From JALORV01 sp035498175 (GTDB taxonomy: Bacteria; Pseudomonadota; Gammaproteobacteria; Burkholderiales; Burkholderiaceae_F): 64,000 nt of DNA. Under the pieces are notes generated by a model that had not been told where the DNA came from, searched no databases, and was given only the letters and a program-made list of their open reading frames with translations. The stretch's first letter is position 1. Each line of letters begins with the position of its first letter. The DNA is taken from assembly GCA_035498175.1 (NCBI GenBank), contig DATKAJ010000105.1:1-64000 (forward strand), given 5' to 3'. The position numbers were made by a program, and so were the translations under genes. Below, one piece after another: positions 8,162-16,378 of this stretch.

Positions 8162-9133
8162 ATGAACTACCGCCGCCTCGGCCGCTCCGGCCTCAAGGTT
8201 TCAGAACTTTCCTTCGGCTCGTGGGTGACCTATGGCAACCAGGTCGACACCCGGGCCGCACGCGAATTGATGGCAGCGGCGTACGACACTGGCGTCAACT
8301 TCTTCGACAACGCCGAGATCTACGCCAAGGGCGAGTCCGAAGCGATCATGGGCAAGGTGCTGAAGGAACTCAGGTGGCCGCGCATCCGCTTCGTGGTCTC
8401 GACCAAGTTCTACTGGGGCATGCGCACCGGTCCGAACGACAACAACACGCTGAACCGCAAGTACCTGCTCGACGCGATCGACGGATCGCTCGCGCGGCTG
8501 CAGCTCGACTTCGTCGACCTGGTGTATTGCCATCGCGCCGATCCCCACACGCCGATCGAGGAAACGGTCTGGGCGATGCACGACATCATCGAGCGCGGCA
8601 AGGCGCTCTACTGGGGCACCAGTGAATGGAATGCGGACGAAATCCGCGCCGCCTGGGATATTGCGGACCGCCGCAACCTGCACAAGCCGGTGGTCGAACA
8701 GCCACAGTACAACCTGCTGCATCGCCGTCGCGTCGAGCAGGAATACGCGCGGCTGTACGAGGACATCGGACTTGGACTCACGACGTGGAGCCCGCTCGCG
8801 TCCGGGCTGCTGTCGGGCAAGTACCGCGGCGGGATACCCGCAGGGTCGCGCGGCACGCTCGAAAGCTATGCGTTCCTGCGCGACAGCCTGACGGACCCGG
8901 CGAAGAATGCGGCGGTGGGTGAACTCGCGAAGCTTGCCGCCGACGTGGGCTGCACGCCGTCGCAGCTGGCGCTGGCGTGGTGCCTGCGCAATCCGCGCGT
9001 CAGCAGCGTGATCACGGGCGCGACCCGCGTTGCCCAGATCGAGGAGAACATGAAGGCCCTCGACGTCGTCGGCAAGCTCGGACCCGACGTGCTGGCGCGC
9101 ATCGAGACGATCGTCGGCGCGCACGCCGACTGA
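8162..9133 (+). CDS. Aldo/keto reductase
   Basis: This 323-residue NADP-dependent oxidoreductase is of the AKR superfamily. The catalytic tetrad is intact: Asp49 and Tyr54 (FFDNAEIYAKG), Lys82 (STKFYWG) and His124 (VYCHRADP). The cofactor-binding C-terminus is also present (LAWCLRNPRVSSVITGATRVAQIEEN). The sequence is closest in style to the voltage-gated potassium channel beta-subunit/YghZ-like group (YGNQVD, IMGKVL). The substrate is unknown; small aldehydes are typical. It is convergent with the lipoprotein gene downstream and appears to be transcribed alone. Confidence 0.94.
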   Translation: MNYRRLGRSGLKVSELSFGSWVTYGNQVDTRAARELMAAAYDTGVNFFDNAEIYAKGESEAIMGKVLKELRWPRIRFVVSTKFYWGMRTGPNDNNTLNRKYLLDAIDGSLARLQLDFVDLVYCHRADPHTPIEETVWAMHDIIERGKALYWGTSEWNADEIRAAWDIADRRNLHKPVVEQPQYNLLHRRRVEQEYARLYEDIGLGLTTWSPLASGLLSGKYRGGIPAGSRGTLESYAFLRDSLTDPAKNAAVGELAKLAADVGCTPSQLALAWCLRNPRVSSVITGATRVAQIEENMKALDVVGKLGPDVLARIETIVGAHAD

Positions 9134-9151
9134 CCGCCGCGCCCCCGCGGA

Positions 9152-9505
9152 TCAGCGCCCCATGCGGGCGTTATAAGAACGCGTGATGCGGTCGATCAGC
9201 TGGGGGTCCTGGGCGATGTCGCCGCGTGTACGGAACTCCACCTTCGTCGTCCCGTCCGCCTGCGGCGCCACGGTCGCGATGACGGTGATGCCGCCGCGCT
9301 GACCCGTGATCAGGCCGGAGGTCGGATTGGCATCGGTGACGTTCACGCCCTGATCGGACATCGCGGCCAGCATCGCGCTGTAGGCACGGTCATAGGTGCT
9401 CGGCCCCGGCGGCGGCGCGTAGGTGTAGCAACCGCCCAGCACCAGCGTCAGGGTCGCCAGCAACGTTGCAAGTGCACCGCGCGCCGTTGCGTTCCACAGT
9501 CTCAT
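9152..9505 (-). CDS. Small lipoprotein, unknown function
   Basis: This 117-residue protein has a lipoprotein signal ending LVLGGC, so the cysteine at 26 should be lipidated. The mature part is a compact alpha/beta region (YDRAYSAMLAAMSDQG, TSGLITGQRG, VEFRTRGDIAQDP) that resembles small periplasmic lipoproteins in which a conserved domain senses or binds envelope components. I do not recognise a named family with confidence. It is convergent with the aldo/keto reductase gene and lies downstream of the TIR protein gene on the same strand. Confidence 0.78.
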   Translation of the reverse strand: MRLWNATARGALATLLATLTLVLGGCYTYAPPPGPSTYDRAYSAMLAAMSDQGVNVTDANPTSGLITGQRGGITVIATVAPQADGTTKVEFRTRGDIAQDPQLIDRITRSYNARMGR

Positions 9506-9561
9506 CGTAGTCCTCGTCGAGCTCAGCGACGGCCAGCATAACGGCCCGCCGGACTCTCTGT

Positions 9562-10605
9562 TCAGCGGAAGAACTGCGCCGGATACTGGCCGCGCGGACC
9601 CATGCAGACACCCGTGTACGAACGATTGTCCGGCGCCCCGTTCATGTTGCAGTTGATGTTGATCGGGATACCGTTGGCGTTGATCGTCATTGCGAACTGC
9701 AGGTTGGCGCCATTCACCAACCCCTGCCCGCCCCCGACGACGACCCCGTTCATTGCGGCGGCCATCACGATGCGCGTGCCGTCCTGCTGGAATTCATAGA
9801 TCTCGCCGGTGGTCGTGCGCCAGAGGCCAGAGACGTCTCTGATCGAACTGCGGGCAGTGGTCACCACCGGCGCGGCCGGAGGTGGCGCAGGTTCGGTGAC
9901 CATGTTCGCCGCCGGGGGCGGTGACGTCATCTTCTGCGCCGCGGTTCCGGATCCAGTGCCGCGCTGAAGCGTATCCGGAACTGCGCGTGTTGATCCCGTG
10001 TCGACGTTCTCCTGCATCTGCGACCCGATCGCCCACAACGCGATCACCCCTGCGACCGCACCGCCGATGATGAGTCCCTTGCGCGAGCCGGCGGGTTTGG
10101 GGGCGGAGGGCGGCGCCGCCTCCGTTCGTGCACGCTTGCGCATGCCGGGGATCTGCACGAGGCGATCGACCAGGTGGTCGACGTCGTAGCGCCAGCGGTT
10201 GTTGTCGATCTCGATCGCCTGCCGCCGTGCAAGCGCAGCCAGATCCTCCGGCAGGTCCTTCGTTTCCGGCATCCTGGCGCCGCGGCAGGTGACCGGAATC
10301 ACACGCACGTCGCGCTTCAGGCCGGTGGCGATCTCCAGACGTGTCCAGTCGGCGGCGTCCTCCAAACGGCGCTTGCCGTCGGCATCGCGCGTTTCCAGCC
10401 AGGTCGGCCCGATCATCACCAGCATGACCGCGCATTCGTCCAGTGCCCGCTCCAGCGCGACGATGAAGTCCTCGCCCGGCGCGATGTTCTCCACATCGCG
10501 GAAGATCTGCACGCCTTCGAGGCCGTCCCGCAGGTCTTCGGACAGTCGGCTGGCTTCGCCCTCGGTGTCCCTGCGCCGATAGCTGATGAAAATGCCATTC
10601 CGCAT
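9562..10605 (-). CDS. TIR-domain protein with one membrane span and a C-terminal outer domain
   Basis: This 347-residue protein opens with a TIR domain (about 1-150): GIFISYRRRDTE, the VQIFRDVENIAPGEDF loop, VMLVMIGPTWL, and DWTRLEIATGL. Glu91 in the last segment aligns with the catalytic glutamate of NAD-cleaving TIR proteins. A Pro/Ala linker leads to one hydrophobic span (about 177-195) and then a roughly 150-residue segment ending in a domain (DVSGLWRTTTGEIYEF through ICNMNG-like and YPAQFFR) that would lie outside the cytoplasm. The layout suggests a membrane-tethered enzyme or sensor, possibly in immunity, but no effector partner is adjacent. Confidence 0.86.
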   Translation of the reverse strand: MRNGIFISYRRRDTEGEASRLSEDLRDGLEGVQIFRDVENIAPGEDFIVALERALDECAVMLVMIGPTWLETRDADGKRRLEDAADWTRLEIATGLKRDVRVIPVTCRGARMPETKDLPEDLAALARRQAIEIDNNRWRYDVDHLVDRLVQIPGMRKRARTEAAPPSAPKPAGSRKGLIIGGAVAGVIALWAIGSQMQENVDTGSTRAVPDTLQRGTGSGTAAQKMTSPPPAANMVTEPAPPPAAPVVTTARSSIRDVSGLWRTTTGEIYEFQQDGTRIVMAAAMNGVVVGGGQGLVNGANLQFAMTINANGIPININCNMNGAPDNRSYTGVCMGPRGQYPAQFFR

Positions 10606-10688
10606 GCGCGCCTCCGCTCAGTGGGGCACTTGCAGTATGGCAGTGCCGGCCGCGCGTTGCAGCCGAACATTCGCAGGGGAACTGCGGC

Positions 10689-11267
10689 TTAGCCGAACGG
10701 CCGCACGCCGATCAGCCAGCCGTGCAGCCAGAACGCAAAGGCAACCCACGCGACGATGCCAATCGCAACGGCTGCGACGTCGCGCGTGGTGGGACCGACG
10801 ATGTAGACGACTCCAGCCGCGCGGTCACGCCTTCGCGCCGAGACGTAGTCGGCGATAGCCCAGGCCAGGAACGACCCGAAGAGGACCACATCGGCGAGCG
10901 TGCCGTTCGCCAGCAGGTGGGCAAAGGCCCAGGTCTTGACCGAGGCGACCATCGGATGGCCCACTGCGCGCTTGATTCGGGTGCCCGGCACGTAAGCCGC
11001 GGCCAGCAGCACGAAGGCCGGCAACATCAGGACCCCGGCTAGATGCCGCGTCCACACCGGCGACGCGTACAGCATCACGGGCGCCTGGCGCGCGAGGCCG
11101 TAGCCCCAGACGATCAGCACGAAGCCGATCAGCGAGACGAGCGTGACCATGCCCTTCCACGGCTTGAGCCCCATCTGCGCGACACGCGCTCCGCGCCAGC
11201 CCTCCGCAACGATGCGGACGGAATGGACGCCCAGGAAAAGCACCAGCCCGAGGATCAGCAGCGTCAT
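10689..11267 (-). CDS. NnrU-family membrane protein
   Basis: This 192-residue integral membrane protein has about five to six hydrophobic helices. The LGVHSVRI start, the GHPMVASVKTWAFAHLLANG segment with its conserved histidines, and the closing LHGWLIGVRPFG are typical of NnrU. That family is related to NnrS and isoprenylcysteine methyltransferase-like proteins and is linked in denitrifiers to nitric-oxide-related respiration. No denitrification gene is adjacent here, so the physiological role is open. It is transcribed towards the TIR protein gene. Confidence 0.9.
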   Translation of the reverse strand: MTLLILGLVLFLGVHSVRIVAEGWRGARVAQMGLKPWKGMVTLVSLIGFVLIVWGYGLARQAPVMLYASPVWTRHLAGVLMLPAFVLLAAAYVPGTRIKRAVGHPMVASVKTWAFAHLLANGTLADVVLFGSFLAWAIADYVSARRRDRAAGVVYIVGPTTRDVAAVAIGIVAWVAFAFWLHGWLIGVRPFG

Positions 11268-11366
11268 GAGCGATCAGCCCCACAGACGGCCAGTATGCCG
11301 CAGCACGAGCGCGGCGGTGCACCTAGGATTCGGCTCCGCGGGCAGGCTCTGACGCCCACGTGATCC

Positions 11367-11600
11367 CTATTCCGACCGCCTCGAAGACTTTCCCGACGGC
11401 GACTTGCCGGAACATCTCCGCGAAGGTTTCCGGTCAGGAACCTTTGCCCCGGCCGCGCGCGCTTCGGACAGCCCGATCGCGATGGCCTGCTTCGGATTGG
11501 TCACCTTGCGGCCCGACCGTCCGCTCTTCAGGCGGCCTTCCCTGTACTCGTGCATGGCCCGTTCGACCTTGCGTTGAGCCTTCTTACCGTACTTCGCCAT
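11367..11600 (-). CDS. Small basic DUF6496-type protein
   Basis: The protein has 77 residues from the ATG at 11600 and is very rich in Lys, Arg and Ser. The core MAKYGKKAQRKVERAMHEY, then LKSGRSGRKVTNPKQ and AIAIGLSEARAAGAKVP, matches the pattern of DUF6496 proteins, which are short and probably bind nucleic acid. The C-terminal Ser/Lys/Arg tail is variable. Function is unknown. It lies 85 bases downstream of the HicA-like gene on the same strand and could share its transcript. Confidence 0.8.
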   Translation of the reverse strand: MAKYGKKAQRKVERAMHEYREGRLKSGRSGRKVTNPKQAIAIGLSEARAAGAKVPDRKPSRRCSGKSPSGKSSRRSE

Positions 11601-11685
11601 GGTTGCAATCACATCGAGAGGCACACATGGACGGCTGAGCAACCGGCTTGCCCGCGCCGCGACGGCAGCCCAAATCGGCGGAAAT

Positions 11686-12003
11686 TCAGCTGCGCGACTT
11701 ACTGTCGCGCGGGTGGTCGAGGTCCTTCTGCGCCGCTTCATACATCGCCGGCGTGGCTCCGCCTCGTGCCAGCAGCTCGCGCAGGTGCTGCACTGAGCTG
11801 CGGTCAAGCGTGTTGCCGCCGTGGTGCGGCCGGTGCAGGATGCCCTCGGCGTGACCGAGCTTGACGCGGATGCGCGCGCCCGACAGCGACTCCACGTCCG
11901 CGCCGAGATGCTTCAGCAACGATTCGATCTCGCGCCAGTGGATGTTGGTATTGATCGGATCGTGAAAGATGTCGCGCAGCAGGTTGGCGTGCTTGTGACT
12001 CAT
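11686..12003 (-). CDS. HicA-like small protein without a visible HicB partner
   Basis: The protein has 105 residues from the ATG at 12003. The first 80 residues look like a HicA-type double-stranded RNA-binding fold (NIHWREIESLLKHLGADVE, then a SGARIRVKL strand and EGILHRPHHGG loop). In HicA toxins the strand normally carries a catalytic GSH; here GAR replaces it, while histidines occur later. No HicB antitoxin follows; the next gene is a DUF6496-type protein. It may be a non-toxic RNA-binding relative rather than an active toxin. The family assignment is by eye. Confidence 0.72.
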   Translation of the reverse strand: MSHKHANLLRDIFHDPINTNIHWREIESLLKHLGADVESLSGARIRVKLGHAEGILHRPHHGGNTLDRSSVQHLRELLARGGATPAMYEAAQKDLDHPRDSKSRS

Positions 12004-12091
12004 GGCGGGCAGAACGGCTCGGGCGGTGTGCGGACGAGACGATACCCGCGTTCGCCTCCCGGGGTCGTGGCGCCACCCCGGGCCGCCCCGG

Positions 12092-12691
12092 TCAGCGCGG
12101 CAGGCGGTAGGGCGGCGGGGTATCGGGCGGCGGGATCGCCGCGTTCGGCGGCGGTGCCGAATTCGACACGGCGTCAGGAGGCGGCGCGTCGCGCGGTGGA
12201 ATCGCCGCATTGGGCGGCGGAGCCGGACGCGGCGCTACCGATGCGCGGGCCATGTAGCCGGCCGGCGCAGGAACACGATTGCCCAGCCCGTACATGCATT
12301 GGTAGTAGGCGGTGTCGTAGCGCTGCTGCGTCACCGACCCGGCGGCCTGCGCGTTACCGACGCCGACGGCAGAGCCAGTGAAGAGGCCCATGCCCGCGCC
12401 GACCGCGGCGCCCTGGTTGCCGCCGAGCAAACCACCGATCGCCGCGCCGATGACGGTTCCCGCCACAGCGCTGCCGACTCCCGCCTGCGCTGCCGCGTCA
12501 TTGGGCGACCCGCTGATGCTCACCGCGTAGCCGCGGCAGGACGCGTCATCAGCCTGGAACTGATCCCAGGATTTCCTGGAGCCCGGCAGGGCGCCGACCG
12601 TCGGACCGGCCGGAACGGTGACGCACGCCGCCAGCGAAAGCGTCGTCAGCGCCGCACCGATTTTCAGCAATGAGCGGAATCGAGTGATCAT
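12092..12691 (-). CDS. Glycine-zipper lipoprotein with Pro-rich tail
   Basis: The protein has 199 residues from the ATG at 12691. The signal peptide ends LSLAAC, giving a lipoprotein Cys at about 23. The middle has WDQFQADDASCRGYA and a glycine-zipper stretch (GSAVAGTVIGAAIGGLLGG and GAAVGAGMGLFTG) that can insert in or span membranes. QQRYDTAYYQCMYGLGNRVP follows, then a Pro/Ala tail with two near-repeats of PPPNAAIPP. Similar glycine-zipper lipoproteins are common in beta- and gammaproteobacteria, with poorly known envelope roles. It starts one base after the stop of the Gly/Trp-repeat gene, so the two form an operon. Confidence 0.85.
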   Translation of the reverse strand: MITRFRSLLKIGAALTTLSLAACVTVPAGPTVGALPGSRKSWDQFQADDASCRGYAVSISGSPNDAAAQAGVGSAVAGTVIGAAIGGLLGGNQGAAVGAGMGLFTGSAVGVGNAQAAGSVTQQRYDTAYYQCMYGLGNRVPAPAGYMARASVAPRPAPPPNAAIPPRDAPPPDAVSNSAPPPNAAIPPPDTPPPYRLPR

Positions 12692-12692
12692 G

Positions 12693-13298
12693 TCATCGCG
12701 ACGGCGGCACGCGCGGTTCGACTCTCTGCCAGCCTTCGGCGCAGCTCTGCACGTACGGGTAGTACGCGCGCGCGCCGGCGCACCAGTACCACCATTGCTG
12801 AGTTGTGGCGGCGGGCGGTGCCGAAGAAGGCGCGGGCGTTTCAGTGTCCTGCTCAATGTAGAAGCCGCCGGCACTCGGTGGCAGGTTCCATGCCGAAACC
12901 GCCGGCGCGACAACGACCGGCGCGCCCACGCCCCAGCCCCAGGTGCCCCAGCCTGGATACCAGCCGACACCCCAGCCCCAACCACCCCAGCCCCAGCCGC
13001 CCCAGCCCCAGCCCCAGCCCCAACCCCAGCCGGCACGCCAGTATGGATTCCAAGGACGGCCCCAGCCCCAGCCGCCGTTCCAGCCGCCGCGCCATACGCC
13101 ACCGTTCCAAGCACCACCATTCCAGCCGCCACGCCAGCCACCCCCGTAGTACGCGCCACCGGGAGGCGGCCCACCGCGGTAGCCGCCACCGTAGCCTGCG
13201 CCGGAAGGACCTCCGCGCCCCTGCGCATCCGCAGGCGCAGCACTGGCGGCAAGCGCCAGCCCTAGGGCCAGCGCAACGGCAGACAGGGCGGTCTTCAT
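12693..13298 (-). CDS. Exported Gly/Trp-repeat protein
   Basis: This 201-residue protein has a clear cleavable signal peptide (residues 1-26, ending ADAQG). Residues 28-125 are low-complexity Gly/Trp/Tyr sequence with many GGW and GWGWG repeats, followed by a more ordinary C-terminal part with WYWCAGARAYYP and SCAEGWQRV. That final part, with two cysteines, is found as a short conserved end in many proteobacterial exported proteins. The protein probably acts at the cell surface or in the periplasm. It is the first gene of a pair with the glycine-zipper lipoprotein. Its function is unknown. Confidence 0.82.
   Translation of the reverse strand: MKTALSAVALALGLALAASAAPADAQGRGGPSGAGYGGGYRGGPPPGGAYYGGGWRGGWNGGAWNGGVWRGGWNGGWGWGRPWNPYWRAGWGWGWGWGWGGWGWGGWGWGVGWYPGWGTWGWGVGAPVVVAPAVSAWNLPPSAGGFYIEQDTETPAPSSAPPAATTQQWWYWCAGARAYYPYVQSCAEGWQRVEPRVPPSR
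12940..13150. repeat. Imperfect tandem DNA repeats inside the Gly/Trp-repeat gene
   Basis: The plus strand shows repeated ccccag units that decay into longer units of the ccgccnttccag type. On the coding (minus) strand these give CTGGGG-type codons for Gly and Trp. The repeats are short, in phase with the reading frame and imperfect, as in coding low-complexity sequence. They are not a CRISPR array, since there are no spacers. Slippage here would change the repeat number in the exported protein. Confidence 0.8.
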
Positions 13299-13484
13299 CA
13301 GCGGTCTCCTCGGGCGATAAACGATCGCGCCAGCCGTTTCGATGACGCGGACCGACCGGCGGTCCCCTCAGCCAGCCATCCCGCGGCGCAACTACGGTTT
13401 TGAGCCGCGTCCAGCGGGAAAATTCCCGGCGCACGATGGCGTTGGCGCAAACAGATCACAGATCGCAACCCCTAGACTTGTCCA

Positions 13485-14156
13485 ATGCGACTGCTGCTGG
13501 TCGAGGACGATCCTACGCTTGGCGACGGGCTGGCGAGCGGCCTGCGTGCGCTCGGTTTCACCGTCGACTGGATGCGTACTGGCGCCGATGCCGACGGTTC
13601 ACTCGCCAGCGTGGCCTACGACGCGGTGATCCTAGACCTCGGCCTGCCGGACGAAGACGGCCTGGCCTGGCTCAGGCGCTGGCGTGATCGCGGCGACACC
13701 TGCCCCGTGCTGATCCTCACGGCGCGCGACGCGGTCGAGAGCCGCGTCGGCGGCCTCGATACCGGCGCCGACGACTATCTGGTCAAGCCCGTGGCCCTGG
13801 CCGAGCTGGCAGCCCGGCTGCGCGCCCTCATGCGGCGCGCGCGCGGCACGGCCGAGCCGGTATGGCGTCACGGTGCGCTCGAATTCGATCCGGGCACGCG
13901 CGCCGTCCGCTACCGCGGTCAGCGCATCGAACTCACCGCGCGCGAAGCGGGTGTGCTGGAAGTGCTGCTGCTCAATCCGGGCCGCGTGCTGTCCAAGTCG
14001 CAAATCGAGGAGAAGCTCTTCGGCTGGGACGAGGACGTCGACAGCAACGCGCTCGAAGTCTGGATTCACAGGCTGCGCCGCAAGATTGCACAGGGTGTCG
14101 TGCGCACCGTCCGCGGCGTGGGCTACGTCATCGGGCCGGCTGAAGAACTCACGTGA
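13485..14156 (+). CDS. OmpR/PhoB-family response regulator (QseB-like)
   Basis: This 223-residue two-domain regulator has a receiver domain (1-115) with the acidic pair in VEDDP, phosphoacceptor Asp51 (ILDLGLPDEDG), Thr79 and Lys101 (DYLVKPV). The C-terminal winged-helix DNA-binding domain (about 125-220) has ELTAREAGVLEVLLLNPGRVL and the WIHRLRRKI recognition region, ending VRTVRGVGYV. It resembles QseB/PmrA. Its stop overlaps the GTG start of the histidine kinase by four bases, so the pair is translationally coupled. Target genes are not evident from the window. Confidence 0.96.
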   Translation: MRLLLVEDDPTLGDGLASGLRALGFTVDWMRTGADADGSLASVAYDAVILDLGLPDEDGLAWLRRWRDRGDTCPVLILTARDAVESRVGGLDTGADDYLVKPVALAELAARLRALMRRARGTAEPVWRHGALEFDPGTRAVRYRGQRIELTAREAGVLEVLLLNPGRVLSKSQIEEKLFGWDEDVDSNALEVWIHRLRRKIAQGVVRTVRGVGYVIGPAEELT

Positions 14157-15478
14157 CGCTGCAGCGGCGACTGCTGCTTCTGCTGCTGATCGGCGTGCCA
14201 CTGATCTGGCTCGTCTCCCTCGGCGCGGCGATCCTCCACGCGCGCAAGGAAATCAACGAACTGTTCGACACGCAGGAAGTCCGGCTTGCGCAGCAGGTGA
14301 TGGCCCTGCTGCCCGGCGACGCACTCGCCACCGACCCGCCCGTGCTGCGTGGCGACCCAGGCGAAGCCGACCTCGAAACCATGGCGGTCTCCGTCTGGAT
14401 CGACGGCCAGCGCGTGGCCGCGGACCGCGAGGGCAGCGCGATTCCCTATCCGCCCGGCGCCTCCGGATTCGCGATGCCGCACATCGCGCGCGAGCGCTGG
14501 CGCATCTTCTACCTGCCGTCGGCCGACGGCCGCCGCGTCGTCGCGGTTGGACAAAGCATGAACGAGCGCCGCAACCTTCTCGGCGGACTGATCATGAGCC
14601 AGCTGTTGCCCTGGCTGCTGTCGCTGCCGGTCCTTGCGCTGGTCATGACCTGGGCGGTGCGCCACGCGCTTGGACCGGTGCGACAGCTGGCCCAGCAGAT
14701 CGAGCGCCGCCGCGCGGATGATCTGTCGCCGCTCGATCGCGGCACGGCGCCTGCGGAACTGCAGCCGCTGGTGGATTCGACCAATGCGCTGTTCGCGCGG
14801 CTGCAGCGCATGCTCGACAACGAACGGCGCCTGACGGCCGATGCTGCACACGAACTGCGCACACCACTGGCAGCGCTGCGAGCGCAGTGGGATGCCGCCA
14901 GGCTCGCGCCGGACACCACGGCCCGCACGCACGCGATGGAGCGCATCGGTACGGGGCTCGATCGCCTGACCCGGCTGGTCGAGCAGCTGCTGTCGCTGGC
15001 TCGCGCAGATGGAGCCGCGCTCGCCGCGAACGCGCATCCGGTCGACTGGCGCGCGGTTGCTGAACAAGCGGTGTCGGCGTGCCTGCCGCTGATCGATTCG
15101 ACCGGCAGCGAGATCGAGGTCGAGTGGCCCGAAACGGGTGTGCCGCTGCCGCTACGCGGCGACGAAGCCTTGCTGGCGACGCTGATTCGCAACCTGATCG
15201 ACAACGCGTTGCGCTACTCGCCGCCGCAGTCGCAGGTCACGATCCGCTTCGAAAACGACCGGCTGCTCGTGCAGGATCGCGGGCCCGGCATCGACGACCG
15301 CATTCGCAGTCAGCTCGGCGAGCGTTTCGTGCGTTCGCCTGGCGCGGGAAATCCCGGCAGCGGGCTCGGCATTTCGATCGTACGTCGCATCGCCGAACTG
15401 CATCGGCTCGACGTCGGGTTCGCGGCGCGCCCCGGTGGCGGATTGCAGGTGACTCTGCGGCCCTCCGCGACTTCCTGA
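14153..15478 (+). CDS. Sensor histidine kinase (QseC-like)
   Basis: The protein has 441 residues from a GTG overlapping the response regulator stop. It has two membrane spans (about 8-28 and 155-172) that enclose a periplasmic sensor of roughly 125 residues. A HAMP-like linker follows, then the dimerisation segment AAHELRTPLAALRAQW with phospho-acceptor His233. The C-terminal ATPase domain has NLIDNALRYSP (N box), VQDRGPGIDD (G1) and GSGLGISIVRRI (G2). It should autophosphorylate and pass phosphate to Asp51 of its partner. The signal sensed is unknown. Confidence 0.96.
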   Translation: MTLQRRLLLLLLIGVPLIWLVSLGAAILHARKEINELFDTQEVRLAQQVMALLPGDALATDPPVLRGDPGEADLETMAVSVWIDGQRVAADREGSAIPYPPGASGFAMPHIARERWRIFYLPSADGRRVVAVGQSMNERRNLLGGLIMSQLLPWLLSLPVLALVMTWAVRHALGPVRQLAQQIERRRADDLSPLDRGTAPAELQPLVDSTNALFARLQRMLDNERRLTADAAHELRTPLAALRAQWDAARLAPDTTARTHAMERIGTGLDRLTRLVEQLLSLARADGAALAANAHPVDWRAVAEQAVSACLPLIDSTGSEIEVEWPETGVPLPLRGDEALLATLIRNLIDNALRYSPPQSQVTIRFENDRLLVQDRGPGIDDRIRSQLGERFVRSPGAGNPGSGLGISIVRRIAELHRLDVGFAARPGGGLQVTLRPSATS

Positions 15479-15602
15479 GTCCGCACGTCGCCCGTTGCTC
15501 TGGCGTCTGCCATCAGACGCGACGCGAGTTCATGCATCGACCCGAAGCAACGTCACGCAAGCATGCGGCGAAATCGCGTGGCCTTCGCGCTACGCTTGGC
15601 GC

Positions 15603-15809
15603 ATGGCTGCAGTCGATGCCACGCCGATGACGCGGCGCTGTCCTTTGTGTGGCGCGATGTTCGCCTGCGGCGCGAACACCGACACTTGCTGGTGCGCGAC
15701 CCTGCCGCCCCTGCCCGCGGAGCAACGGCTGCCGACGTCCGCCTGTTTCTGCCCGGCCTGCCTCACGGCACGGCTCCGGACCGGAGAGCTGCGTCCCCCA
15801 GCGCAATGA
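15603..15809 (+). CDS. Cysteine-rich CWC family small protein
   Basis: The protein has 68 residues from the ATG at 15603; an ATG 24 bases later is the other candidate. It carries the CPLCGAMFACG, then CWC, then CFCPACL cysteine pattern of the CWC family, which probably binds zinc or an iron-sulfur cluster. These proteins are small, common in proteobacteria and uncharacterised. The stop codon overlaps the start of the MaoC-like gene (ATGA), which implies joint translation. Confidence 0.88.
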   Translation: MAAVDATPMTRRCPLCGAMFACGANTDTCWCATLPPLPAEQRLPTSACFCPACLTARLRTGELRPPAQ

Positions 15810-16282
15810 ACGCCGTCGTTGTCTCGATCGACCAGCTGCGCGAACGCGTCGGCCGCGAAGTCGCGGTCAGCGAATGGATCGAAATACCGCAGACGGTCAT
15901 CGACGAGTTCGCGGAGGCGACGCGCGACGCGCAGTGGATCCACGTCGACAGCGAGCGCGCCGCGCGTGAATCGCCGTTTCGCGACAGCAACGGGCGGCGC
16001 TGCACCGTCGCCCACGGCTTTCTGACGCTGTCGCTGCTCACGCACTTCATCGAAAGCTGTCTGCGCATCACCGGCGCGCGCGCTGGCATCAATGTCGGAT
16101 TCGATCGCGTGCGCTTCGTCACGCCAGTACCGTCCGGAAGCCTGTTGCGCGGGCGTTTTGCGCTCGCGCGATTCAAGGACCTTCGCGGCGGCGTCCAGCT
16201 GTCCTGGCTGGTGACGATCGAACGCCGTGGCGAAGAGCGGCCCGCGCTGACGGCCGAGTGGGTGACCCGGCTCATGCTCTGA
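15806..16282 (+). CDS. MaoC-family (R)-specific enoyl-CoA hydratase-like protein
   Basis: The protein has 158 residues from an ATG overlapping the CWC gene. The single hot-dog fold has the hydratase signature: DAQWIHVDSERAA with Asp and His of the catalytic dyad region, and TVAHGFLTLSLL, which is the glycine-rich helix of MaoC proteins. It should hydrate a trans-2-enoyl-CoA or a related thioester. Such proteins often feed (R)-3-hydroxyacyl-CoA into polyhydroxyalkanoate synthesis or act in fatty-acid turnover. The substrate cannot be told from the sequence. Confidence 0.9.
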   Translation: MNAVVVSIDQLRERVGREVAVSEWIEIPQTVIDEFAEATRDAQWIHVDSERAARESPFRDSNGRRCTVAHGFLTLSLLTHFIESCLRITGARAGINVGFDRVRFVTPVPSGSLLRGRFALARFKDLRGGVQLSWLVTIERRGEERPALTAEWVTRLML

Positions 16283-16378
16283 AGCGGGGGTGCGCGCGGC
16301 CGGATTCGATCGCGCGCACCCGGGAACGTTCGACGGCGCGCGCGTCCGCGAGCGGGTCGCGCCAGGTTCTGCCGGCGC

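Noticed and set aside
12940..13150. Possible CRISPR-like repeat array
   Set aside because: Repeats are short, contiguous and in frame with a coding Gly/Trp region, without spacers.
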